17,748 nt of DNA from Candidatus Gastranaerophilales bacterium (lineage in GTDB: Bacteria; Cyanobacteriota; Vampirovibrionia; Gastranaerophilales; Gastranaerophilaceae): positions 1 through 17,748 of the forward strand of contig JAMPIM010000034.1 in NCBI GenBank assembly GCA_023662705.1. The letters run 5' to 3'. Below, one piece after another: positions 1 through 7,700 of this stretch (position 1 is its first letter; every line of letters starts with the position of its first letter). The translations under genes and the position numbers were made by a program. Below the pieces are notes generated by a model. It worked only from the letters and a program-made list of their open reading frames with translations. It was not told the origin of the DNA and searched no databases.

Positions 1-2
1 TT

Positions 3-710
3 ATGGAAAATATTTTTATAATTTTACTTGGTTTATCAATGATTTATATAGCCTCAACAAGCAGACTTGCGGCTCACGTTAATATGCTTGTTGCTCAAGG
101 ATGGTTATTATTCTTTGTTTGTTTAACCGGATTTGCGAAAGAACCTTGGTTTGGCTTAGGATTACTTACCAATAAGGATTTGATTGTTGCAAACTTACCT
201 CATATTTGGAGTTTATTGTTTGTAGTTTTTGAAACCCTTATTGTTAAAGCTATTGTTATTCCTTGGTTCCTTAATAAGGTTGTTAAAAAGACTCACGCTC
301 ACAGAGATACGGATGCAAATATTCCGCACTTCTATTGCTTATTTATATCAAGTATAATCCTTTTTGCAGGATTCTTGGTTGCAAATGTTGCGACAGAAGA
401 TTTCAGATTAGTTGATCCAATGTATTTTGGTGTATCTTTAGCAATAATTATTACAAGTTTATGGTTAATAACTATTAAACATAAAGTTTTATCAAATGTT
501 ATCGGTTTTATTACAATGGAAAACGGTATTTTCTTACTTTCTCTTTCCGTTGCAAAAGAAATGCCGATTATTGTTAACCTTGGTGTTCTTCTTGACTTGT
601 TTATCGCAGTATTTATTCTCGGTATGCTTGTTAGAGAAATCAATGACGAGTTTGACGATATGGAAGTTTCACATTTATCAGATTTAAAGGACTATGAATA
701 CAATGATTAA
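3..710 (+). CDS. Hydrogenase-4 component E-like (HyfE) membrane subunit
   Basis: This 235-aa protein is almost entirely hydrophobic, with about six or seven predicted membrane helices. It resembles HyfE, the subunit that carries a NuoK-like segment in group 4 hydrogenases and related complexes. The NuoK-like signature is in the last third: GFITMENGIF around residues 168-177 contains a membrane-embedded glutamate expected to take part in proton or sodium movement, and it is followed by a helix with VNLGVLLDLF. Length fits full-length HyfE (a little over 200 aa), so the ATG at base 3 is plausible, but no ribosome binding site can be seen because the window starts there. Its 3' end overlaps the next gene by 17 bases (or 8 if that gene starts at 703), indicating one operon with translational coupling. 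Antiporter and HyfC-type subunits are expected upstream, outside the window. Confidence 0.85.
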   Translation: MENIFIILLGLSMIYIASTSRLAAHVNMLVAQGWLLFFVCLTGFAKEPWFGLGLLTNKDLIVANLPHIWSLLFVVFETLIVKAIVIPWFLNKVVKKTHAHRDTDANIPHFYCLFISSIILFAGFLVANVATEDFRLVDPMYFGVSLAIIITSLWLITIKHKVLSNVIGFITMENGIFLLSLSVAKEMPIIVNLGVLLDLFIAVFILGMLVREINDEFDDMEVSHLSDLKDYEYND

Positions 711-2130
711 TTTAATTTTATTATTTCCGCTCTTAGCGTGTTTAATATTGTTCATATTCAAAAAAGGTTTCTTGAACAATTTAATGATAAATATCTATGC
801 AGTATTGCACTTTTTAGCAAGTTTAGGATTTTGTTTGTTCGGTAAAGATGTTTTGCCGCTGCCTTCATCACAGTTTTTTGCAGTAACACCTAAGAACTTT
901 ATTTTCCTTGCTGTTATGTCAATTGTATTTTTAGCGGTTGCTATTTATAACAACGGTTATATGAAAGACTATGCAGCAGATGTAAGAAAAGCAAGACATT
1001 ATACTTATATGGTATTGTTCTTTGTATTCTCTATGACAGGTGCAATTCTTACAACAAACTTAGGTGCTGCCTGGGTATTTATTGAAGGTACAACTTTAGC
1101 AAGTGCTTATTTAATTTATTTCCACAAAACAAAACATTCAATTGAAGCGGCTTGGAAATATGTTTTCATCTGTTCAATCGGTATTGCTTTAGCTTTTGTC
1201 GGTATTATTCTTTTGACAGTTGCAACAGGAAGCTTAAACTCATTATTCTATGATGATTTAATGAACAATGCTCAACTATTTAATCCATTCTGGTTAAAAT
1301 TAGCATTTGTATTTATCTTGTTTGGTATTGGTACAAAAATGGGTCTTGCACCTGTTCACTTCTGGCTGCCTGATGCTCACGCAGAAGCACCGTCACCTAT
1401 CAGTGCTTTGCTTTCAGCAACACTTTTGAACTCAGCTTTCTTGATGATTCTGAATGTGTTTGGTGTAATGATTGCAGCAGGGGCTGATGGTTACGCTAGA
1501 ATTATGATGTTAACAATGGGATTCTTGTCATTGTTTATTACAGCGGTATTTGTTTACCATATTAATAACTACAAAAGAATGCTTGCATATTCTTCAATTG
1601 AAAATATGGGTATTTTGATTATTGGTGCTGCATTAGGCGGAATCGGGGCTGTTGCAGCAGTTATCCACTTAATTGGTCACTCATTAATCAAAGCTGCATT
1701 CTTCTTAACTTCTGGTAATGTGCTTGAACTTTACAGAACTAAGAAAATTAAATCAGTTACAGGGTTATTAAAAACAGATAAGAAAACAGGCTGGCTATGG
1801 GTTGCATCTTTCCTTGGTATTGCTGCATTCCCTCCATCAGTATTGTTTATAAGTGAATTTATGACAGTTAAAGCAATGCTTGCACAAAACAAAATTGTTC
1901 TTTGTATTTTGTTTGTCTTATTGCTTACAATAATTCTTTTCGGATTAGCAAAATCTGTTATCAGAATGAGTTTCTCACCTACAGAAAAAGAAATTCCTGA
2001 AAAGAAATTATCTTGGACAATGTATGCACCTCAGTTTGTGTTGCTTGCAGCAGCGTTTGTATTGGGTATATTTATGCCGCAATATGTGACAAATGTTGTC
2101 TCAGCACTCACACAGGCTATCGGGTTTTAG
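694..2130 (+). CDS. HyfF-like proton-translocating antiporter subunit (NuoN/NuoL/MrpD family)
   Basis: A 478-aa polytopic membrane protein of the Mrp-antiporter/complex I ion-pump family. Family hallmarks are visible in order: the glutamate E131 in FIEGTTLASAYL, the lysine K215 in GIGTKMGLAPVHFWLPDAHA followed by EAPSPISALLSAT, the SSIENMG segment near 300, histidines and lysine in IHLIGHSLIKAAFF (about 324-337), and FISEFM near 385-390. These charged residues line the ion path in known members. Size matches HyfF and lacks the long C-terminal lateral helix of NuoL. Two starts are possible: ATG at 694, only 3 bases after AAAGG, or ATG at 703, 12 bases after it; neither spacing is ideal. The gene lies inside the hyf-like operon, between the HyfE-like gene and the large subunit, as in hydrogenase-4 operons. 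Family assignment is firm; the transported ion is unknown. Confidence 0.9.
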   Translation: MNTMINLILLFPLLACLILFIFKKGFLNNLMINIYAVLHFLASLGFCLFGKDVLPLPSSQFFAVTPKNFIFLAVMSIVFLAVAIYNNGYMKDYAADVRKARHYTYMVLFFVFSMTGAILTTNLGAAWVFIEGTTLASAYLIYFHKTKHSIEAAWKYVFICSIGIALAFVGIILLTVATGSLNSLFYDDLMNNAQLFNPFWLKLAFVFILFGIGTKMGLAPVHFWLPDAHAEAPSPISALLSATLLNSAFLMILNVFGVMIAAGADGYARIMMLTMGFLSLFITAVFVYHINNYKRMLAYSSIENMGILIIGAALGGIGAVAAVIHLIGHSLIKAAFFLTSGNVLELYRTKKIKSVTGLLKTDKKTGWLWVASFLGIAAFPPSVLFISEFMTVKAMLAQNKIVLCILFVLLLTIILFGLAKSVIRMSFSPTEKEIPEKKLSWTMYAPQFVLLAAAFVLGIFMPQYVTNVVSALTQAIGF

Positions 2131-2142
2131 GGAGGTTTTAAC

Positions 2143-3606
2143 GTGAACTGGATTATAACAGAAAATAATAAACGAATTAATGCTTTTGATATTCCGACAG
2201 TTTCTATTGATGAGATTAAAACTGATTTTGCGAATATGAATATGCGCCTTATTGGATTCTTCGGAAAACAAGAATTTGATAATGTAAGATTGTATGTTGT
2301 GTTATCAGATGATAAAGTGGGTAAACTATATGTGACATCAACTTTTTTTGATAAGACAGTTAAGTCATATGAATCATTTACTCAAAAGTTCCCGATGTTC
2401 CATATTTTTGAACGAGAATTTTATGAAGAATTTGGTATTGAACCGCTTAATCATCCATGGTTAAAACCTGTACGTATCAATCAGGATAAATACCCATTCT
2501 TTGAAATGAAAGGGGATGAAGTACACCAGGTCGCAGTTGGTCCAATCCACGCAGGTGTAATTGAACCCGGTCATTTCAGATTTATGTGCCATGGTGAAAA
2601 AGTTTACGATTTGGAAATAATGCTTGGCTACCAGCACAGAGGTGTTGAAGAAGTTCTCCTAAAAGAGGGTAAATATAATAATAGATTAGCAGAGTCTGTT
2701 TGCGGTGATTCCGTAATTGCTTATAATATGGCTTATTCTCAGGCGATGGAAGCTTTGTCTGATACAGCTGTTACTTCAAAAGCACAAATAATAAGACGTG
2801 TTGCATTAGAAATGGAACGTATAGCAATCCATATCGGTGATATGGGCGCAGTTGCTGGTGATGTTGCTTATCAGATGGGAGCTTCAATCTTTGGTGTTAC
2901 AAGAACTCTTGTTATTAATACTCTGTTGGAAATCTCAGGCAGCAGATTCGGACGCGGTTTGATTAATGTCGGCGGTGTAAACTTTGATATTGATAAAAAC
3001 ATGTCTGATAAGATTGTTAAAATGCTTGATGAAGTTGGTAAGACGGTTGATAGAACAACACGTGTTATGTTAAAAGCTCCAACTGTAATTTCAAGACTTG
3101 AAAGAACAGGTGTTGTTAATACAGAAAACGCAAAATCTCTTGGTGCAGTTGGTATGGCAGCCAGAGCATCAGGTGTTGATATCGATTCAAGATTTGATTT
3201 GAATGATAAATGGTACACATCTCTTGATGTTGTAAAACCATTCAAAGCAACAGGTGATGTACATTCAAGATTCAAACTTCGTTATAAAGAAGTTAAACAA
3301 TCTATTCAAATTGTTAAAAAACTTCTTAAGAAGTTGGAAGACTACAATAATGAGGCCGTTTTGAATACTCCAAATATAGCTTTAGCGCCAAACTCATTTG
3401 TAGTTTCTGTTGTTGAAGCTTGGAGAGGAGAACTCGTTCATATCGGACTTACCGGCGGTAACGGGGAATTACTTCGTTACAAGATGAAAGACCCTTCTTT
3501 CAATAACTGGTATATGTTAGCAATGGCAGTAAGAAATAACGGAGTTTCAGACTTCCCGTTGTGTAATAAAAGCTTTAACTTGTCATACTGTGGCAATGAT
3601 TTATAG
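2143..3606 (+). CDS. NuoC/NuoD-type large subunit of a group 4 hydrogenase-related (Ehr) complex, NiFe ligands mostly missing
   Basis: The 487-aa protein is a fusion of a NuoC-like N-terminal domain (about 1-110) and a NuoD/NiFe-hydrogenase large-subunit domain (about 115-487), the layout of HyfG and HycE. Family motifs include VGPIHAGVIEPGHFRF at 132-147 and LGYQHRGVE at 161-169. The start is GTG at 2143 with GGAGG 7 bases upstream. The unusual feature is the active site. The N-terminal CxxC of hydrogenases appears as VCGDSV, with C187 kept but the second cysteine replaced by S190. The C-terminal DPCxxC appears as SFNLSYCGNDL, aligning with only one displaced cysteine (C483), plus C474 further up. 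A standard NiFe centre therefore seems impossible. This matches the described energy-converting hydrogenase-related (Ehr) complexes, whose substrate is unknown. The protein also ends about where mature hydrogenases are cleaved, so no maturation peptide is evident. Confidence 0.87.
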   Translation: MNWIITENNKRINAFDIPTVSIDEIKTDFANMNMRLIGFFGKQEFDNVRLYVVLSDDKVGKLYVTSTFFDKTVKSYESFTQKFPMFHIFEREFYEEFGIEPLNHPWLKPVRINQDKYPFFEMKGDEVHQVAVGPIHAGVIEPGHFRFMCHGEKVYDLEIMLGYQHRGVEEVLLKEGKYNNRLAESVCGDSVIAYNMAYSQAMEALSDTAVTSKAQIIRRVALEMERIAIHIGDMGAVAGDVAYQMGASIFGVTRTLVINTLLEISGSRFGRGLINVGGVNFDIDKNMSDKIVKMLDEVGKTVDRTTRVMLKAPTVISRLERTGVVNTENAKSLGAVGMAARASGVDIDSRFDLNDKWYTSLDVVKPFKATGDVHSRFKLRYKEVKQSIQIVKKLLKKLEDYNNEAVLNTPNIALAPNSFVVSVVEAWRGELVHIGLTGGNGELLRYKMKDPSFNNWYMLAMAVRNNGVSDFPLCNKSFNLSYCGNDL

Positions 3607-3617
3607 AGGTAAATAAA

Positions 3618-4352
3618 ATGTTAGATACACTTAAATTAAAATATTTTCAAGGAAATCAATTTATAAAAGATATTCCAAATGCGCCGATGAGAGATCAATT
3701 TAGAGGTTTTCCTATTCTTAAAGGCGGATGCGCGGTAGATGAATCAGTTTGTCCTACCAGTGCTTTGAAGGCTAACCCGCTTTCAATTGATTTGGGTAAA
3801 TGTACTTTATGCGGTGCATGTAAATGTGAAGCAGTGCAGTTCAGTAATTATTATAAATTGACTGCTGATACTCGTGATAAATTAATTATTACAGAAGGGA
3901 TGACTCCTGAAGAATTTGAAAAAGCTGCAATTCAGGCTCGTAAAGAAATCAGAAGAGTTTTTTCAAAATCACTTAAGTTAAGACAAGTTTCAGCAGCAGG
4001 TTGTAACGGTTGCGAAATGGAGTTGAATGCTTGTTCAAACTGTAACTTTGATATGGGAAGATTCGGTATTGATTTTGTTGCATCACCAAGACATGCAGAC
4101 GGCTTAGTTATTACAGGGCCGATTTCTGAGAATATGGCTTATGCTTTGGAAGACTGCTATAAGTCAACTCCAAATCCTAAGATTGTAATATTGGCAGGTG
4201 CTTGTGCAATCTCCGGCGGTGTGTTCCAAGGTTCATCTAAATTAAACAGAGAATTTTTGGAAAAATATCCGATTGATTTGTATATTCCGGGATGTCCAAT
4301 CCATCCGCTTACATTCATTAACGGAGTTTTGGATTTTATTTCCAAAAAATAG
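3618..4352 (+). CDS. Ferredoxin-NuoB fusion: electron-transfer small subunit (HyfH/HyfI-like)
   Basis: The 244-aa protein joins a ferredoxin-like segment (about 28-75) to a NuoB/hydrogenase small-subunit domain (about 115-244), roles that are separate proteins (HyfH and HyfI) in E. coli hydrogenase-4. The small-subunit domain has all four expected proximal [4Fe-4S] ligands: C129 and C132 in GCNGCE, C196 in GACAISGG, and C226 in PGCPIHP. The ferredoxin part is reduced. The second motif CTLCGAC (C62, C65, C68) plus C45 in VCPTSA could hold one cluster, but the first motif lacks its three-cysteine run and the second lacks its final CP, so the other cluster is probably lost. GAGGT lies 7 bases before the ATG. 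This is the last gene of the operon; its stop codon lies in a small inverted repeat shared with the convergent gene. It likely passes electrons to the large subunit. Confidence 0.85.
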   Translation: MLDTLKLKYFQGNQFIKDIPNAPMRDQFRGFPILKGGCAVDESVCPTSALKANPLSIDLGKCTLCGACKCEAVQFSNYYKLTADTRDKLIITEGMTPEEFEKAAIQARKEIRRVFSKSLKLRQVSAAGCNGCEMELNACSNCNFDMGRFGIDFVASPRHADGLVITGPISENMAYALEDCYKSTPNPKIVILAGACAISGGVFQGSSKLNREFLEKYPIDLYIPGCPIHPLTFINGVLDFISKK

Positions 4353-4377
4353 GTTATAAACCTAATAAAATTTTATT
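4350..4377. terminator. Possible weak bidirectional terminator between convergent genes
   Basis: An inverted repeat TAGGTT-ATA-AACCTA (4350-4364) is followed directly by the palindrome AATAAAATTTTATT. The stop codons of the plus-strand small subunit (4350-4352) and of the minus-strand 100-aa ORF (4354-4356) both fall in the first hairpin. Stems are short and AT-rich, so terminator strength is doubtful, but no better structure exists between these convergent genes. Confidence 0.35.
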
Positions 4378-4656
4378 GATTTCAGCAAGAGCAGTAGCAC
4401 CGGCGCGCTGCTCTTCTAATTTTTCGCGTTCAGTCTGATTTTTGTCAGGTTGTTGCGGCTCAATTTTAAATTTTTCTTCAAGTCTGTGTTTTTCCTGCAC
4501 AAGCTTTCCGCGGTCAACAGTTTTGTTTCCGCTGGGTGTGATGCCGAGTTTCCGAAGCTCCATAAGGATTCGGATATATTCGGGATCATTATAACTATTA
4601 ATTGCTCCAACAGCCTGAATCAAACAGAAAACTCCTTTCTGCTTATCTAATTCCAT
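4354..4656 (-). CDS. Small hypothetical protein (100 aa) downstream of flagellin
   Basis: I do not recognise this protein. It is 100 aa, soluble, without a signal peptide or membrane helix, and predicted to be mostly helical. A central segment IRILMELRKLGITPSGNKTV is followed by a charged, Lys/Glu/Gln-rich region (about 52-85) that may form a coiled coil. It lies 51 bases downstream of the giant flagellin on the same strand, so it may be co-transcribed and may serve the flagellum, but nothing in the sequence proves that. There is no Shine-Dalgarno sequence before the ATG at 4656. The upstream DNA through the first codons (4641-4710) is one copy of a 70-bp element repeated upstream of the flagellin gene, with promoter-like -35 (TTGTAA) and -10 (TATTAA) boxes, so the transcript may start only a few bases before the ATG. 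It could be a spurious ORF, but length, codon use and context favour a gene. Confidence 0.6.
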   Translation of the reverse strand: MELDKQKGVFCLIQAVGAINSYNDPEYIRILMELRKLGITPSGNKTVDRGKLVQEKHRLEEKFKIEPQQPDKNQTEREKLEEQRAGATALAEINKILLGL

Positions 4657-4710
4657 ATATTAGAATTTTAATAACAGATTTTGGGAAAATTGTTACAAAT
4701 TTTTACATTA
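4641..4710 (-). repeat. 70-bp direct repeat, copy 1 (promoter-like, upstream of the 100-aa ORF)
   Basis: This copy aligns without gaps to 8930-8999; I count 54 of 70 identical bases. The core includes TATCTAATTCCA (4644-4655) and ATTGTTACAAA. On the minus strand it holds a TTGTAA box at 4698-4693 and TATTAA at 4673-4668 (19-base spacer), then ATG GAA TTA GAT at the start of the 100-aa ORF. It begins at the flagellin stop codon. Confidence 0.7.
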
Positions 4711-7700
4711 TATTAAAGCTAATGCAATACTCGGTGTTTGATTAGCCGTTGCACAGAGAGTTGCACTTGCCTGTTGCAGAATTTGATATTTAATAAAATT
4801 AGAACTTTCTTTTGCAACATCCGCATCTCGCAGAGTTGAACGTGTCGAAATCATATTCTCAAGCTGAATATTTTGAGCTTCCATTGTTTCTGTTAATCGA
4901 TTTATTGCAGTTCCGATGTTTAGTAATTGAGTTTCTACTTGAGACAATAAATCATCAATTTTTTCAATGTTTTCGGATAAACCTTTGTCGCTCATAAAAT
5001 CGACATAAAAATCAAACAAATTAAAGCTGATTGAAACATTCACAAACGAATTAGCTGAGGTTCCGAGGTCGACTTTTACTCCGAGTTCAAACGGACGCGG
5101 GGTAATATCTACAACATTAGTGAATTGAGTATTTACACCATTGTTAATCATTGTGTTTCTGTCTCCAGCTTCGCCATCAATGATATTCCCGGTGCCTTTG
5201 CTTACCATATACTCATCGTTTGCATCTCCGCCATTGGCGTGGTTTTTGTTACCTGAGATAACTATGTTGTCTTTTCCAGAACCGCCTTGATAAGTGTTTT
5301 CGTCACCGCGAAGATTAACTTCGTTTTCACCATCGGTTGAAGTTATATTGTTGCTGTTACCTCTGATTTCAAATTCATCGTTTCCGTTTTTGGTTTGTAT
5401 GTTGTTAGAATTTCCGTCAACAGTTACAATTTTGTCTCCGTTTTCAGAAGAAAAACTGTTGCCATCACCTTTTATGCTAATATTGTTTTCACCGTTACTT
5501 ACACTAATATCATTTTCGTTTCCAATAATATTTATATTGCCAGAAGCATTTTCAGTATTGATGATATTGGAGTTTCCCTGAACCCCGATGGAATTATTTC
5601 CATTTCCAGCACTCACAGTGTTATTATCAGAAGTTATAACAAATCGGTTATCTCCGTTTCCTGCATTAACTTCGTTATTGCCGCTATTAAGGGTAATGTT
5701 ATTATTTCCTGAGTTTGCATCAATTTTGTTGTTTTCACCTTTAACAATAATTTTATCATTACCTGCTCCCGCATCAATGTTCGTATTGTTAGAAGTATTT
5801 ACATTTATAGTATCATTTCCGTTGCCGCCTGTAACAGCTTTGTCAGTAGAAGCGTTGAGAGTTATTGTGTCATTGCCGTCACCGCCGTTTAGAGAATTGT
5901 TCTCGCTGTTCATAATAAGCGTATCATCTCCGCCAAGCCCGTTGATAATATTATTTGAGCCTTGTTCTATTGTTATGATATCTTTTCCGTTCCCGCCGTT
6001 GATTGTGTTGTTGTCTCCGCGGATATTGAGTTTATTGGTATCAGAATCTGAGTCTACCGTAAAATCTGAACCATTGAGGGTAACAGTTTTTGTTTGCGGA
6101 TTGTAGGAGTACTTCAAAACATTTGAAGCAGGAGAAGTCCCATCTGCATTTTGATTGGTAACAGTATAGGTAATTCCGTCCATTTCAAAAGTTTTAACTT
6201 CACCTACATAGTTAAATACCAGCATACCGCTGTTTGGGTCTTTATTTACGTTTGTGAAAGTATTGTCAATGCCGTTATTGACGTAGTAGTTCGTGCCGGT
6301 TCCGCCGTCAACATTATTGTGATTTCCATCCAGAACTATGTAGTCATCGCCGCCTGCTGTAATGATATTATTGTTGTTTCCTTTGATGTAGAAAGTATCA
6401 TTTCCTTCTGCACCGTTTATTGTAGCATTATCTACATTGACGTTGTAGATGTTGTTTCCGCCGTCGTCAAAGACACTTAATGCAGGAGCGTTTATATTAT
6501 ATGTATCATCTCCTGTGCCTCCGTTGACAGTACTCATACTATTATTGCAGTCAATATTGATTGTGTCATCACCGGCCCCCCCATATAGGGCATTGGATCC
6601 ATTTGAGGTTTTTGAAGAACTTAGAGTGTCGTTTCCATCATCTCCATATAGGGCATTTTGGTTTCCTTTGATTACTTCTATATAATCATTTCCGTTCCCG
6701 CCTTTAATAGTACTATTTGAAGCATACATTATGATATTGTCATCTAAATTCCCACCATTAAAATCCAAGTGGGTACCATTTAAGATAACATTATGAGCAA
6801 CATCAGTTTGTCCTGTAATTGTTAAATAATTACCACTAAATGTAATCTCATTAGTGATTGAATTGTATTGATATAATAAAATATTAGAATAATTGTTGCC
6901 AAGAGTATTTTTGATACTGTAATTTATGCCGTTGATTTCAATGTTTTTTGTTTCATTATAGGCAAATTTTGCGACATTGCTATTATCAAGGCTTCCAAAT
7001 CCATTAATAAGGTTTTTATCCATTGTGGCGTTGTTTGTTGTTAAAGTATTATTACCGCTTCCGCCTCCATAAATTGTGTTGGAGTATGTATTCCCTTTTA
7101 GCGTTACATTATCGTCTCCTGCACCGCAGTCAATACTGTTACCATAACTGTTACTGTTTATATTATCGTTGCCGTTACCGCCCAGAAGGATAGATTTAAT
7201 CCCGTTACAGGTAATAGTGTCATTTCCATCTCCACCGTCAATTGTTACCCAGCTGCATGATGTATTTGTAATGGTATCATCTCCACCCATGCCGTAGATA
7301 TAGGAATGGTGTGCATCAGTAGTGGTTGTAATTGTATCATTCAGTTCTCCTCCGTAAAAGTTTATTTGTGACGCTATTTCTACATTATGAGCTTTGTCAC
7401 TTTGTCCTTTTATTGTAAAAGCACCTGAAAGATTGCTTTTGAATGTTATTTTCCCTTCATTATTAATTTTATAAATTAGAGTAGCAGTTTTATTGGATGC
7501 TACTTCATAGTTTATGCCGTTAATATTAAGATTTTTAGTTTGGACTCCTGTAAAATCTTCAATATAACAGTTAGCATTTGTCATATTGGCAACATAATCA
7601 TAGGGAGAAATTTGACCTACTCCAATATTATTTCCGCTGCCACCGTCTGCTATAATGTTAGAGGTATTTTGTTTTAGAAAGTTAAATGTATCATCGCCTT

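Noticed and set aside
2871..3275. Minus-strand 134-codon open frame within the large subunit gene
   Set aside because: It is fully covered by a well-conserved NuoD-type gene on the other strand and has no identifiable domain or start signal.
5294..6685. Several plus-strand open frames of 78-172 codons opposite the flagellin repeats
   Set aside because: They are antisense shadows created by the periodic Gly/Asn/Asp codons of the RTX array; they consist of low-complexity Pro/Ser/Leu/Val repeats.
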